DNA of 64,000 nt from Delftia tsuruhatensis (GCF_903815225.1 NZ_LR813084.1:4302001-4366000); one strand, 5' to 3'; counted from the stretch's first letter, positions 1 through 9,719 are shown. Notes: generated from the sequence alone by a model not told the origin. Numbers and translations: made by a program.

Positions 1-54
1 CTGCGTTCACTGCGTGAACTTCGCTCAGACAACCGCAGCGAGTCAGATCACGAA

Positions 55-80
55 GCAAGCCTGTCCTTCGGCAGGCTTGC
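55..80. other. Hairpin-forming inverted repeat
   Basis: A 9-base arm GCAAGCCTG at 55-63 is followed by its exact complement at 72-80 with an 8-base loop. No gene of this window ends at it. It probably belongs to the 3' region of a gene to the left of the window. Function is not shown by the sequence. Confidence 0.35.
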
Positions 81-128
81 AACCCCGCAACCGCCACGAC
101 GCAGGCGCTGACATACGGGGAGTTGGTT

Positions 129-156
129 CGGGCCTTCGCTTCGCTCGGCCCGTTTT
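129..156 (+). terminator. Probable Rho-independent terminator for a rightward gene left of the window
   Basis: CGGGCC at 129-134 pairs with GGCCCG at 147-152 across a 12-base loop and is followed by TTTTG and a further T-rich stretch. The T-run lies on the plus-strand side, so it would stop a transcript entering from the left edge. It does not serve the leftward gene that ends at 164. Confidence 0.45.
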
Positions 157-163
157 GTTCTTT

Positions 164-1156
164 TTAGCCCTCTGCTGTGAATCCCACGCGCTTGACGATG
201 GGGCCCCATTTGGCGAGTTCGGACTGCAGCAGCGCGGCCAGTTCGGCGGGGGTGGAGGATTGGGCGTCCAGGCCGAAGGTGGCCAGGCTGTCCACCACGT
301 CGGGCGTGGCCAGGGCCTTGCGCATGTGGCCGTTCAGGCGCTGCACGGTCTCGGCGGGGGTCTTGGCGGGCACGAAGAAGGCGAACCATTCGCTGTGCGC
401 CATGTCCTTGTAGCCCTGCTCCACCAGCGTGGGCACCTGGGGCGCGAAGCGGCTGCGCTTGGCGCCGCTGACGCCCAGGATGCGCATCTTGCCGCCGGCC
501 AGGTGCTGCAGCATGTCGCCCACGGGGCCACAGACGGCGGAGACGTTGCCGCCCAGCATGTCCAGCAGCGCCGGCTGGGTGCCGCGGTAGCCGGCGTGCT
601 TGAAGTCCACGCCGGCATGCTGGCCCAGCAGGGCGCCGATGAAGTGGGGTGTGGAGCCGGGCGCGGGCGAGCCGAAGTTGGCGCCTGCGGGGTTGGCCTT
701 GGCCCAGGCGAAGAATTCGGGCACGGTGGTCACGCTGGCGGGCACGGCGGGGCCGACGGCAAAGCCGAAGTCGAAGATGCAGCCCACCGTGACTGGCGCC
801 AGGTCGGCGATCGGGTCATAGGGCAGCTTCTTGTAGATGTGCGGGTAGATGGACAGCATGGACGTGGGCGTCTGCAGCAAGGTCGCGCCATCGGCGGGCC
901 GGCCCTTGACGTAGCTGATGGCGATCTGCCCGCCCGCGCCGGTGCGGTTTTCCACCACCGAGGTCTTGGCATAGCCCGACAGCTTGGTGCCCACGCGGCG
1001 GCAGATGGCGTCCGAGGTTCCCCCGGCCGCGAAGCCGGTGATGATGTTGAGGGTCTCGATGGGCCCCTGGGCCTGCGCCCAGGCCTGCTGGCCCAGGCTG
1101 GCCAGCAGCGCACCTGCTCCAGCGGTGCCCAGCCATTGGCGGCGGTCGATGTTCAT
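164..1156 (-). CDS. Bug/TctC-family periplasmic substrate-binding protein
   Basis: This 330-residue protein has an N-terminal export signal (DRRQWLG, then a hydrophobic stretch ending near AWAQA at about residue 28). A twin arginine makes Tat export possible. The mature part follows the tripartite-tricarboxylate binding-protein pattern: ITGFAAGGTSD near the start, VVENRTGAGG, and a late KWGPIVK segment. Such proteins bind carboxylates or similar organic acids in the periplasm. The gene lies 81 bases downstream of the IlvD-like dehydratase on the same strand, so the pair is probably co-transcribed and the ligand may be a sugar acid or hydroxy acid. No TctA/TctB membrane subunits are nearby, which is usual for Bug proteins. 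The ligand is unknown. Confidence 0.9.
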   Translation of the reverse strand: MNIDRRQWLGTAGAGALLASLGQQAWAQAQGPIETLNIITGFAAGGTSDAICRRVGTKLSGYAKTSVVENRTGAGGQIAISYVKGRPADGATLLQTPTSMLSIYPHIYKKLPYDPIADLAPVTVGCIFDFGFAVGPAVPASVTTVPEFFAWAKANPAGANFGSPAPGSTPHFIGALLGQHAGVDFKHAGYRGTQPALLDMLGGNVSAVCGPVGDMLQHLAGGKMRILGVSGAKRSRFAPQVPTLVEQGYKDMAHSEWFAFFVPAKTPAETVQRLNGHMRKALATPDVVDSLATFGLDAQSSTPAELAALLQSELAKWGPIVKRVGFTAEG

Positions 1157-1237
1157 GCGTATGTCTCCGGTTGAAATTGAAACTCTGAAAAAAACAGTGG
1201 GGGAACAGTGGAGGAAATGCGTGCCGGCCCGGCGGCT

Positions 1238-3076
1238 TCAACTGTCGTCGCGCAGCCAGACCACCTGGCCCGAATGCGTGACCGCGCCCTGGTGGGCCGG
1301 GCGCACGGTGAGCGCGTATTTTTCCAGCACACCGCCCAGCGGCCGGGCCTGGCGGCGCGCGGCGGCTGATTGTTCCAGACGCGCGGCCAGTTCGGCCTCG
1401 CCGATCTCCACCGTGATGCTGCGTGCATCGGCGCGCGCATCAATGGCGATGAGGTCGCCGTCGCGCAGCGCGGCAATGGGGCCGTTGTCGGCCGCCTCGG
1501 GGCCTGCATAGCCAATGCACAGGCCGCGCGTGGCGCCGGAAAAGCGCCCATCGGTCAGCAGGGCCACCTTGTCGCCCATGCCCTGGCCATAGAGCAGCGC
1601 GGTGATGCCCAGCATCTCGCGCATGCCGGGGCTGCCGCGCGGGCCTTCGTTGCGGATGACGATGACATCGCCGGCCGCGTACTGCATGGCCTGCACGGCG
1701 GCCTGGGCCTGTTCCTCGGACTCGAAGACGCGCGCCGGGCCACGGTGCACCAGGGTCTTGAGCCCGGCCGTCTTCAGCAGCGCGCCATCGGGGCAGAGGT
1801 TGCCCTTGAGCACGGTGAGACCGCCGTCGCGCGTGATGGGATTGCCGGGCGTGCGTACCACCTCGCCGTCGGGCGGCGCGGCATCGGCCAGTTCGTCGGC
1901 CAGGGTGCGGCCCGTGAAGGTGAGCGCATCGCCGTGGACCAGGCCCTGCTCCATCAGCGTGCGCAGGATCACGCCGGCGCCGCCGATGTAGTACACGTCG
2001 CGTGCCAGGAAGCGCCCGCCGGGGCGCAGGTCGGCGATCAGCGGCGTGCGCGCGAAGATCTCGGCCACGTCGTCCAGGTGGAAGCGGATGCCGGCCTCGT
2101 GCGCGATGGCCGGCAGGTGCAGGGCGGCATTGGTCGATCCGCCCGTGGCGCTGACCACGGCGCAGGCGTTCTCCAGCGCCTTGCGCGTGACGATGTCGCG
2201 CGGCAGCGGGCCGCCGCCTTCGGCGCTGGCCCACACGGCCTGCATGAGCTGGCGTGCGGCGCGGCGCATGAGCGGCGCGCGCTCGCTGAACACGGCGGGC
2301 ACCATGCTGGAGCCGATGGGCGCCAGGCCCAGGGCCTCGCTGACCATGCCCATGGTGTTGGCCGTGAACTGGCCCGCGCAGGCGCCGGCCGTGGGCAGGC
2401 AGGCGCGGCTCATGGCCTCCAGGTCCTGCGCCGTGGCCGTGCCGGCCAGCACCTGGCCGATGGTCTCGTAGGTGTCGACCACATTCAGGTCCCGCCCGTG
2501 CACGCCGGGGGCCTGTCCCGGCAGGGCCGAGCCGCCATGCACGAAGACACTGGGCACGTTGCAGCGGACCATGCCCATCATCAGGCCCGGCAGGTTCTTG
2601 TCGCAGGCACCGATGGCGAAGATGCCATCCCACTGGTGGCCGCGCACCGAGGCCTCCACGCTGTCGGCGATCAACTCGCGCGAGACCAGCGAAAACCGCA
2701 TGCCCGAATGCGCCATGGTCAGCCCGTCGCTGACCGACACCACCGGGCATTCATGCGGCGTACCGCCCCCGGCATAGATGCCGGTCTTGGCATGCTGGGC
2801 CTGGTCGCGCAGGTTGAGGTTGCAGGGGCTCATTTCGCCGCCCGTGTGGAACACGCCGATGTGGGGGCGTGCAATGTCTTCGTCGTCCTGGCCCAGCGCG
2901 TGCAGGAAGCTGCGCGTGGTGGCGCGGATGGTGCCGCTGCGGATCAGCGCGGATCGGAAAGGGAGGGCGCCGGCTGTGCCGGTGCCGGAGGCGGGGTCGG
3001 AGGCGGGGTCGGCCAGAGAGGCGGAAGCGCTGGATTCGGAGAAGATGTTGTCGGGGGGAGCAGGTTTCTTGTTCAT
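1238..3076 (-). CDS. IlvD/Edd-family dehydratase (dihydroxy-acid dehydratase-like)
   Basis: This 612-residue protein has the hallmarks of the IlvD/Edd family of iron-sulfur dehydratases: SPCN at about residue 83, GACDKN at about 156-161 and TAGACAGQF at about 229-237. These supply the likely cluster cysteines C85, C158 and C233. IlvD makes 2-oxo acids in branched-chain amino acid synthesis; close relatives dehydrate aldonic acids such as arabinonate or xylonate. The open frame runs upstream to 3253, but the ATG at 3076 begins a sensible, though Ser/Ala-rich, N-terminus of about 35 residues. Pairing with a Bug binding protein instead of ilvC or leuA genes makes a catabolic sugar-acid role possible. 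I leave the symbol blank because the substrate cannot be read from sequence. Confidence 0.85.
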   Translation of the reverse strand: MNKKPAPPDNIFSESSASASLADPASDPASGTGTAGALPFRSALIRSGTIRATTRSFLHALGQDDEDIARPHIGVFHTGGEMSPCNLNLRDQAQHAKTGIYAGGGTPHECPVVSVSDGLTMAHSGMRFSLVSRELIADSVEASVRGHQWDGIFAIGACDKNLPGLMMGMVRCNVPSVFVHGGSALPGQAPGVHGRDLNVVDTYETIGQVLAGTATAQDLEAMSRACLPTAGACAGQFTANTMGMVSEALGLAPIGSSMVPAVFSERAPLMRRAARQLMQAVWASAEGGGPLPRDIVTRKALENACAVVSATGGSTNAALHLPAIAHEAGIRFHLDDVAEIFARTPLIADLRPGGRFLARDVYYIGGAGVILRTLMEQGLVHGDALTFTGRTLADELADAAPPDGEVVRTPGNPITRDGGLTVLKGNLCPDGALLKTAGLKTLVHRGPARVFESEEQAQAAVQAMQYAAGDVIVIRNEGPRGSPGMREMLGITALLYGQGMGDKVALLTDGRFSGATRGLCIGYAGPEAADNGPIAALRDGDLIAIDARADARSITVEIGEAELAARLEQSAAARRQARPLGGVLEKYALTVRPAHQGAVTHSGQVVWLRDDS

Positions 3077-3174
3077 ACGCGGGCCGGGAAACAGGCGCCC
3101 ACCATAGCGGGCTCCGCGCGTTTTCTTATGAGCATTTACACCAGCAAGTGTCTTGCGCAAGTCGTGTCGGCGAC

Positions 3175-3206
3175 AAAAAAAAGGGCCCCGGTACGAGCCC
3201 GGGGCC
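3175..3206 (-). terminator. Rho-independent terminator downstream of ccoG
   Basis: On the minus strand an 8-base GC stem (GGCCCCGG with CCGGGGCC, 7-base loop) is followed by C and eight T residues. It sits 84 bases past the ccoG stop and before the start of the IlvD-like gene, so it separates the two leftward transcripts. Confidence 0.8.
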
Positions 3207-3289
3207 TCAAAACCGGTGTCTGTCCACGCTGCAGCGGACGGGACACCGTGCACAACAACTGCGCCGTACTCCTGGGATCGGCCGCGTGC

Positions 3290-4759
3290 TCAGCGCGGGA
3301 CGAGGAAGGTCGTCTGCGCGCGCTTGGCCAACCCCGCATCGCCCACGGCCGTGGCCGTGATCTCCACGCCGTGCGAGCCAGGTCCGGCCGCGCCGTAGGG
3401 CGCCTGCAGCCGCACCACCACCCAGCGGTCCTGGGCCGCGCCCACGTCCACTTCGGTCTCCGAAGCCACGCGCAGGCCCTCGATGCCCGAGGCCGACAGC
3501 ACATAGCGCTGGTCCTGCTCCGTGGCATTGCCGATCTGCACGCGGTAGATGTTCTCGATCTGGCCCCCGGCCACGATGCGCGACAGCGTGCCCCGGTCGC
3601 GCACCACGTCCACCTTGAGCGGCGTGCGCAGCGCCAGGCTGGCCACCATGGCCGTGGAAATCGCCACCAGCGCCGCGCCGTAGACCAGCACGCGCGGGCG
3701 GAAGATGCGGCGCACCAGCTCGTTCTGGCGCCAGCCCCGGGCCACGCCGTTCTGCGTGGACAGGCGGATCAGCCCGCGCGGGTAGTGCATGCGGTCCATC
3801 ACGCTGTTGCAGGCGTCGATGCACAGGCCGCAGCCTATGCATTCGTACTGCAGGCCGTCGCGTATGTCGATGCCCACCGGGCAGACCTGCACGCACAGCG
3901 TGCAGTCGATGCAGTCGCCAAGCCCCTGGGCCCGGTAGTCCACCCCCTTGTGGCGCGGGCCGCGCGATTCGCCGCGCGCGGTGTCGTAGGTGACGATCAG
4001 CGTGTCCTTGTCGAACATGGCGCTCTGGAAGCGCGCATAGGGGCACATGTGCTTGCAGACCTGCTCGCGCAGGAAGCCCGCGTTGCCGTAGGTGGCCAGC
4101 GCATAGAACAGCACCCAGAAGATCTGCCAGGCGCCGGTCAGCGCCAGCACCTCGGGAAGCAGGCTGCGGATGGGCACGAAGTAGCCCACGAAGGTCAGCC
4201 CCGTCCACAGCGAGATCAGCAGCCACAGCGCATGCTTGCCGCCACGCCGCGCGATCTTCTCCGGCCCCCAGCCGCTGGCGTCCAGGCGCAGGCGTGCGCT
4301 GCGGTCGCCTTCGAGCCGGCGCTCCACCCACATGAACAGCTCGGTATAGACCGTCTGCGGGCAGGAGAAGCCGCACCACAGCCGCCCCGCCACCGTGGTG
4401 AACAGGAACAGCGCCAGCGCCGAGACGATGAGCAGCACGGCCAGGTAGATGAAGTCCTGCGGGTACAGCAGCCAGCCGAAGATGTAGAAGCGCCGCTGCT
4501 CCAGGTCGAACAGCAGGGCCTGGCGGCCATGGATCTGCAGCCAGGGCACGCCATAGAAGAACAGCTGGGTGAGCCAGACCATGGCCCAGCGCCAGTTCGT
4601 GAAGCGCCCCGTGATGGAGCGCGGCTGGATCTTGCGGCGCGTCTCGAACAAGGGGCTGTCGGCAGCGGCATCGGCGATGGGAATCACCTTGCGCATTGCG
4701 GGCCGCTGCCTGGGGGCGGTAGCGGGTTCATCGGGGAGCGGTTTCGGTCGTTCTGACAT
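3290..4759 (-). CDS. ccoG: Cytochrome c oxidase accessory protein CcoG (FixG/RdxA family)
   Basis: The 489-residue membrane ferredoxin has several N-terminal transmembrane segments (from about residue 60), an FSCPQTVYTE motif, then two 4Fe-4S cysteine clusters: CIDCTLCVQVCP and CIGCGLCIDAC. A further membrane segment and a C-terminal Ig-like FixG domain follow. CcoG-type proteins act in copper reduction and assembly of the cbb3 oxidase. The start at 4759 (MSERPK) is preferred over an ATG nine codons upstream because the family usually starts close to this point. No ccoNOQP genes lie in the window. A leftward promoter should lie in 4760-4956, and a strong terminator follows the gene. Confidence 0.93.
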   Translation of the reverse strand: MSERPKPLPDEPATAPRQRPAMRKVIPIADAAADSPLFETRRKIQPRSITGRFTNWRWAMVWLTQLFFYGVPWLQIHGRQALLFDLEQRRFYIFGWLLYPQDFIYLAVLLIVSALALFLFTTVAGRLWCGFSCPQTVYTELFMWVERRLEGDRSARLRLDASGWGPEKIARRGGKHALWLLISLWTGLTFVGYFVPIRSLLPEVLALTGAWQIFWVLFYALATYGNAGFLREQVCKHMCPYARFQSAMFDKDTLIVTYDTARGESRGPRHKGVDYRAQGLGDCIDCTLCVQVCPVGIDIRDGLQYECIGCGLCIDACNSVMDRMHYPRGLIRLSTQNGVARGWRQNELVRRIFRPRVLVYGAALVAISTAMVASLALRTPLKVDVVRDRGTLSRIVAGGQIENIYRVQIGNATEQDQRYVLSASGIEGLRVASETEVDVGAAQDRWVVVRLQAPYGAAGPGSHGVEITATAVGDAGLAKRAQTTFLVPR

Positions 4760-4862
4760 GCGGGGCCTTCGCCCCGGTCTGTGCACCCTTGATGCGGGCT
4801 TGTCATGAATGGCCGGGGACTGCCTGGACTATGCCCAGCCCCCTGCCCTGGCGGTAGCAGCA

Positions 4863-4885
4863 GATACGGCGGATTCGACCGTATC
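4863..4885. promoter_or_regulatory. Inverted repeat between divergent ccoG and DUF2157 genes
   Basis: GATACGG at 4863-4869 is repeated as its complement CCGTATC at 4879-4885 with a 9-base spacer. It lies in the only upstream region shared by the two divergent genes, so it could be an operator. It is not an FNR box and I recognise no known regulator site in it. Confidence 0.25.
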
Positions 4886-4956
4886 AGATGGCGCCATCCC
4901 TGCCGGGTTCTGGCAAAGTCGGGCATCCGACTCTCATCCCGAGGAACATCCACACC

Positions 4957-5928
4957 ATGAACCTGCGCCCCTTATTGCATGACCTCGTCCGCCAGCATGG
5001 CCTGGACCGCAAGGCCGCCGTGCAGTTGTTCGCACTGGCGGGATTCGGACAGGAACCGGCTGCGCTCGGAACCCGCCTGTGGCCCGTGGTGGCCTTGCTG
5101 GGCGCGGCGCTGGGCGGGCTGGGCATCGTGCTGTGGATTGCCGCCAATTGGGAGAGCATGGGCCGCATGCAGCGCTTTGCCCTGCTGCAGGGCTTCGTGC
5201 TCGTGATGTGTCTTGGCGCGGCATGGCGCGCGGCGGCGCGCGTGCCGCTGTCGGTGCTGGCGCTGCTGGGCACGGGTGCGCTGTTCGCCTTTTTCGGGCA
5301 GACCTACCAGACGGGAGCGGACCCCTGGCAGCTGTTTGCGCTGTGGGCAGCGCTGACCCTGCCGCTGGCCCTGGCGGCGCGCAGCGATGGCGTCTGGGTG
5401 CCCTGGGTGGTGGTTGCCATGACGGGCATTGCGCTGTGGGCGCAGGCCCATACGCCGCAGTTCTGGGAAGTGCAGGCGCGCGACCTGGGCGTGCACGTCG
5501 TGGCCCTGGGCGCCGCCCTTGCCGTCACCGCGGTCATGGCACCGGCCCTGCGGCGCTTCACGGGCGCGGGGCTGTGGGCCTTGCGCGGCGCGGGTGCGCT
5601 GGCGCTGGCGATGATCACCTCCACAGCCATCAGCGGGCTGTTCCACAGCACGGTGGCGCCGCAGTACCCGCTGGGGCTGGTGCTGCTGGCAGGCGCGGCG
5701 GCGCTGGCGGGCCTGCGCAGGCATTTCGATATCTTCCTGCTCAGCGGTGCGGCGCTGGGCCTGAACGTGCTGCTGGTGTGCGGCCTGGTCTATCTGTTGC
5801 TGGAGAAACTGGGGGCGGACTTCACGGGCATGCTGCTGCTCGTCGGCCTGGGCGCTGCGTGCCTGCTGGCGGCCACGGTCAGCCTGGTGCTTCGAATGTC
5901 ACGCAACGCGGAAGGAGGCCTTCAATGA
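4957..5928 (+). CDS. DUF2157-type integral membrane protein
   Basis: This 323-residue protein has a short soluble N-terminus (residues 1-45) resembling the DUF2157 helix-rich region (LRPLLHDLVRQHGLDRKAAVQLFALAGF) split here as LRPLLHDLVRQHG and the following residues. About ten hydrophobic membrane segments follow. The ATG at 4957 is preceded by GAGGAA about ten bases upstream. Its stop overlaps the start of the next gene (ATGA at 5925-5928), which implies translational coupling. Proteins of this type occur with DUF4401/GDYXXLXY partners, and no biochemical role is established to my knowledge. The function is unknown, although a membrane complex of the two products is likely. Confidence 0.85.
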   Translation: MNLRPLLHDLVRQHGLDRKAAVQLFALAGFGQEPAALGTRLWPVVALLGAALGGLGIVLWIAANWESMGRMQRFALLQGFVLVMCLGAAWRAAARVPLSVLALLGTGALFAFFGQTYQTGADPWQLFALWAALTLPLALAARSDGVWVPWVVVAMTGIALWAQAHTPQFWEVQARDLGVHVVALGAALAVTAVMAPALRRFTGAGLWALRGAGALALAMITSTAISGLFHSTVAPQYPLGLVLLAGAAALAGLRRHFDIFLLSGAALGLNVLLVCGLVYLLLEKLGADFTGMLLLVGLGAACLLAATVSLVLRMSRNAEGGLQ

Positions 5929-7580
5929 GCCACGAACACGACACCCTGCTGCGCCAGGCCGTGGACCAGGGCATCCTGCCGCCTGCCGCCTTGCAGGACC
6001 GCCGCCCTGCCGCCAGCGAACGCCATTGGGCGGTGGTGCTGCTCACGGCGCTGGGCGCCTGGCTGGCCCTTCTTCCCTTGCTGATTCTGTTTGCGTTTGC
6101 CCTGTCCGACTGGATAGAGCGCGGCGCCGGCACCTATGTGATCGGCGCCATGATGCTGGCCGCAGCCGTGGCCGTGCTGCGCGCCGAGGAGCTGCCCGTC
6201 TTCCTGGAGCAGCTGGCCCTGCCTGCCATGCTGACCGGCGCCGGCCTGCTGGGCTTTGGCCTGGCGCGCGACCTGTCGGGGCAGGCTGCGGGCGCGATAG
6301 GCCTGGCCATTGCGCTGGCCTGCACGGCCGCCATTCCAAGGCCCTGGCTGCGCGTGCTGCTGGGCGCCGCCTGCGCACTGCTGTTTTGCACCATGCTCTG
6401 GCCTGACAACCATCCATCCACCCTGTACGCTGGCCTGCCGACCTGGGTCATCGTGCATTCGGCGCTGCTGCTCTGGATGCTGCTGCTGGCAGCCCAGTGG
6501 CGCGCGCTGGGGCAGTCTGCGGCACAGACCCGCATGGCGGCGGCGCTGGAGCCCTTTGCCACGGGCTGGCTACTGGCGGTGCTGGCTGGCCTGGCCTTTC
6601 TGTCCGGCAGGAGCTTCATGGTGGCCGGCGTGCTGGGCGGCGGCCTGGCGGGCGAGCTGGCGCAGGAAGCCGCGCCGAACATCTCAATGGGCGTTCTGAC
6701 GCAGGCCGGCTCGGCCGTGCTGGCCCTGGCAGCCGCCTGGTTCGCCCAGCGCGCATGGCCCACGCTGCGGCAGCCACGCGCCGCCGTGGCTGCCGTGGTG
6801 CTGGCCGTGCTGAGTGCCTTCCTGCCCTGGCTGGGCGCCTGCCTGCTGGCGCTGGCGGTGACCGGCACCAGCGGCCGCTGGCGGCAGGCCGCCGCGGCCG
6901 CCCTGGCTGCGGCCTGGATCGTGGGCAGCATCTACTACCAGCTGGCCTGGCCACTGGCCACCAAGGCCATGGTGCTGGCCGGCTGCGGCGCCTTGCTGGG
7001 CCTGCTGGCCTGGGCAGGGCCGCGCGCCGCAGCCCTGCCAGGCAGCGCGGAGACCGCCGCCGCATCGGGCGCCGCGCCCCTGCAGCGCTGGGCGCCGTGG
7101 CTGGTGGTGCTGACGGCGGCCTGCACGCTGGCGGTGGCCAATATCGGCATTGCGCAGAAGGAGCGCACCATCGCCCAGGGCCGCAAGGTGTTCGTGGAAC
7201 TGGCGCCGGTGGACCCGCGCTCCCTGATGCAGGGCGACTACATGCGCCTGAACTTCCGCCTGCCTTCCGAAGACAGGGACGTGGAGAAAGAGAGCCTGCG
7301 CAGCGGACGCCTCTACGCCATCGGCAAGCTCGATGAACAGGGCGTGGTGCAGTGGCTGCGCACCGGCACGGCCAGCGAGCCGCTGGCGCCCGGCGAGCAG
7401 CGCTTTGAACTCACCCCGCGCGGCGGCCGGTGGACGCTGGTGACCGATGCCTGGTACTTCCGCGAAGGCGATGGCCAGCGCTGGGAGCAGGCCCGCTACG
7501 GCGAGTTCCGCGTGGAGCCCGACGGGCGTGCGCTGCTGGTGGGCATGGCTGACGCGCAACTGCGCCCCATCGTCCCCTGA
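5925..7580 (+). CDS. DUF4401 / GDYXXLXY-domain membrane protein
   Basis: The 551-residue product has an N-terminal multi-pass membrane region of about 400 residues like DUF4401. It ends in an extracytoplasmic domain with the signature LMQGDYMRLNF (about residue 435), matching GDYXXLXY. The open frame extends far upstream through the previous gene in another reading frame, but the ATG at 5925 has GGAGG eight bases upstream and overlaps the preceding stop. The last transmembrane segment (WLVVLTAACTLAVANIGIA) just before the GDY domain suggests that this domain faces the periplasm. Fusion of DUF4401 and GDYXXLXY in one chain is common in proteobacteria. No enzymatic role is known. Confidence 0.87.
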   Translation: MSHEHDTLLRQAVDQGILPPAALQDRRPAASERHWAVVLLTALGAWLALLPLLILFAFALSDWIERGAGTYVIGAMMLAAAVAVLRAEELPVFLEQLALPAMLTGAGLLGFGLARDLSGQAAGAIGLAIALACTAAIPRPWLRVLLGAACALLFCTMLWPDNHPSTLYAGLPTWVIVHSALLLWMLLLAAQWRALGQSAAQTRMAAALEPFATGWLLAVLAGLAFLSGRSFMVAGVLGGGLAGELAQEAAPNISMGVLTQAGSAVLALAAAWFAQRAWPTLRQPRAAVAAVVLAVLSAFLPWLGACLLALAVTGTSGRWRQAAAAALAAAWIVGSIYYQLAWPLATKAMVLAGCGALLGLLAWAGPRAAALPGSAETAAASGAAPLQRWAPWLVVLTAACTLAVANIGIAQKERTIAQGRKVFVELAPVDPRSLMQGDYMRLNFRLPSEDRDVEKESLRSGRLYAIGKLDEQGVVQWLRTGTASEPLAPGEQRFELTPRGGRWTLVTDAWYFREGDGQRWEQARYGEFRVEPDGRALLVGMADAQLRPIVP

Positions 7581-7594
7581 GCGCACCACGCAAC

Positions 7595-8716
7595 TCACTC
7601 GAAACTGTCGCCCTCGGCCAGCGGCGCATGCCGGTAGCTGGCCGGCGTGCGGCTGAGCTTGACGGGCGCGCCCAGGCCCCGGTAGCCGCCCTCCATCTCC
7701 ACCACCATCTTGCGGTGCAGGGTATGCGGGTGGTTGAGCGCCGCGTCCACGCCCAGCACGGGCGCGGCGGGCACGCCGATGGCCATGAGCGCATCGGCCA
7801 GCCCGGGGCCGTCGCTGGCCTGCAAGGCCTGCTCCAGCAGCGGCTTGAGCGCATCGCGGTGGTGCGAACGCTGGCCAGCGGTGGCAAAGCGCTCGTCCGC
7901 CACCAGTTGCGAGCAGCCCAGGTGCTCGCACAGCAGGCGGAACTGGCGGTCGTTGCCCACGGCCAGGAAGACCGGCGTGGTGCCCGTGGCAAAGCTGTCG
8001 TAGGGATAGATGTTGGGATGGGCGTTGCCCGAGCGCCCCGGCGTCCTGCCGCTCATGAACCAGTTGCCCGCATGCGGGTGCAGCAGCGAGATGCCGCTGT
8101 CGTACAGCGAGACATCGACCAGCTGGCCCAGGCCGCTGCGCTGGCGCTCCTGCAGCGCCAGCAGCACGCCGATGACACCGTTCATGCCCGTGACCATGTC
8201 CACCACGGGCAGGCCCACGCGCAGCGGATCGCCGCCGGCCTCGCCGTTGACGCTCATCAGCCCCGTCATGGCCTGGATGGCCGCGTCATAGCCGGGCCAG
8301 GCGCCCAGCGGGCCATCGGCACCGAAGCCGCTGACGCGGCACCAGACCAGCCGCGGAAAGCGCGCGCGCACCTGCTCCCAGCCAATGCCCCATTTCTCCA
8401 TGGTGCCGATCTTGAAGTTCTCCACCACCACGTCGGCCTGCTCCATCAGCCCCAGCACGGCCTGCTGGCCTTCGGCCTGGGACAGGTCCAGGAACTGCAG
8501 CCGCTTGTTGCGGTTCAGGCCCCGGTAGTAGGAGGACACACCGTCCTGGAACGGCGGCCCCCAGGCGCGCGTATCGTCGCCCTGCGGCGGCTCCACCTTG
8601 AGCACGTCGGCGCCGTGGTCGCCCAGGATCTGGCCGCACAGCGGGCCGCCAAGAATGCGGGAGAGATCGAGGACACTGATGCCCTGGAGTGCGCCCATGC
8701 TGTGGGAAGTGGTCAT
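7595..8716 (-). CDS. Class III CoA-transferase (CaiB/BaiF family)
   Basis: The 373-residue protein shows the family's N-terminal GISVLDLSRILGGPLCGQ, the KVEPPQGDDTR segment and YDAAIQAMTGLMS, whose Asp is expected to be the residue that carries CoA thioester intermediates. Such enzymes move CoA between carboxylic acids such as formate/oxalate, carnitine or succinate/mesaconate. The ATG at 8716 is chosen because AGGAAAG precedes it. It is the last gene of a leftward unit with an AidB-like acyl-CoA dehydrogenase and a Bug protein, so a likely job is activation of an imported organic acid to its CoA ester. The substrate is unknown. Confidence 0.9.
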   Translation of the reverse strand: MTTSHSMGALQGISVLDLSRILGGPLCGQILGDHGADVLKVEPPQGDDTRAWGPPFQDGVSSYYRGLNRNKRLQFLDLSQAEGQQAVLGLMEQADVVVENFKIGTMEKWGIGWEQVRARFPRLVWCRVSGFGADGPLGAWPGYDAAIQAMTGLMSVNGEAGGDPLRVGLPVVDMVTGMNGVIGVLLALQERQRSGLGQLVDVSLYDSGISLLHPHAGNWFMSGRTPGRSGNAHPNIYPYDSFATGTTPVFLAVGNDRQFRLLCEHLGCSQLVADERFATAGQRSHHRDALKPLLEQALQASDGPGLADALMAIGVPAAPVLGVDAALNHPHTLHRKMVVEMEGGYRGLGAPVKLSRTPASYRHAPLAEGDSFE

Positions 8717-8729
8717 CAATGTGCTTTCC

Positions 8730-9719
8730 TCAATCCAGTTTGGCGCCGGAGGCATCGACCACGGCCTTCCACTTGGTCACCTCCTGCGCGATGAAGGTCG
8801 ACAGCCCCGCAGGCGACAGATCCGATGCCGGCTCCAGCCCCTGGTCGGCAAACGTCTTGCGGATGCGTTCGCTGCCCAGCGCCTTGCGGAAGGCCGCGTT
8901 CAGTGTCTCGATGCGGTCGGCCGGGGTGCCCGCAGGCGCCACCACGCCGAAGAACACGCTCACGTCGTAACCGGGCAGGCCCTGCTCGGCGATGGTGGGG
9001 ATGTCGGGCATGGCCTGGGAGCGCTTTTCCGTGGCCACTCCGATGGCCTTGAACTTGCCGGCCTTGATGTAGGGCATGGCCGTCAGGATGTCGGTGAAGG
9101 TCATGTTCACCTGCCCCGCCAGCAGGTCGTTGAGCGCCGGGCCCGTGCCCTTGTAGGGAATGTGCTGCAGCGAGGTGCCGGCCATCTTGTTGAACAGCAC
9201 CCCGGCCAGGTGCGAGGAGGCGCCATTGCCCGAGGACGCATAGTCCAGGCTGCCCGGCCTGGCCTTGTCCTGGGCGATCAGCTCCTGCACGGTGCCCGCC
9301 TTGGTGGCCGGGTTGACCACCAGCACGTTGGGCAGGTGACCCACGCGGATGATGGGCGCGAAACTGGTCTGCGGGTCATAGTTGATCTTGCGGTACAGGT
9401 GCTTGTTGATGGCCAGCGGCCCCGAGGTGCCGAACATGATGGTGTAGCCATCGGGCTTGGCGCGGGCCACGAAGTCGGCACCGATGTTGCCGCCAGCGCC
9501 GGCCTTGTTCTCCACGATCACGCTCTGGCCCAGCGTCTCGGTCAGCGAGATCGCCAGCGTGCGCGCCATGGCGTCCGTGGGCCCGCCGGGCGGGAAGGGA
9601 ACGACGAAGCTGACGGGCCGCTCGGGAAAGCGTTCGGCCCAGGCCAGGGCCGGCAGCGCGGCGCTGGCGGCCAGCGCGCAGGCCGTCAGGAAACGGCGTC
9701 TTGAGTCAATGCGGGGCAT
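8730..9719 (-). CDS. Bug/TctC-family periplasmic substrate-binding protein
   Basis: The 329-residue protein has a signal peptide (RRRFLTACALAASAALPALAWA, about residues 7-28; only part of it is quoted here as RRRFLTACALAASA). The mature part carries VVPFPPGGPTDAMAR, VIVENKAGAGGNIGADFVA and a KWKAVVDASG end typical of Bug proteins. The start at 9719 has GGAGACAG upstream; the frame is open far beyond it. The gene sits 13 bases from the CoA-transferase and 64 bases after the acyl-CoA dehydrogenase, all leftward. It is probably the uptake or sensing component for the acid that those enzymes handle. The ligand is unknown. Confidence 0.92.
   Translation of the reverse strand: MPRIDSRRRFLTACALAASAALPALAWAERFPERPVSFVVPFPPGGPTDAMARTLAISLTETLGQSVIVENKAGAGGNIGADFVARAKPDGYTIMFGTSGPLAINKHLYRKINYDPQTSFAPIIRVGHLPNVLVVNPATKAGTVQELIAQDKARPGSLDYASSGNGASSHLAGVLFNKMAGTSLQHIPYKGTGPALNDLLAGQVNMTFTDILTAMPYIKAGKFKAIGVATEKRSQAMPDIPTIAEQGLPGYDVSVFFGVVAPAGTPADRIETLNAAFRKALGSERIRKTFADQGLEPASDLSPAGLSTFIAQEVTKWKAVVDASGAKLD

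Noticed and set aside
1370-4756. Very long open frame on the plus strand across the IlvD-like and ccoG genes
   Set aside because: It is antisense to two well-supported genes, is composed of Ala/Gly/His/Arg-rich low-information sequence and has no domain motifs. This is a typical high-GC shadow frame.
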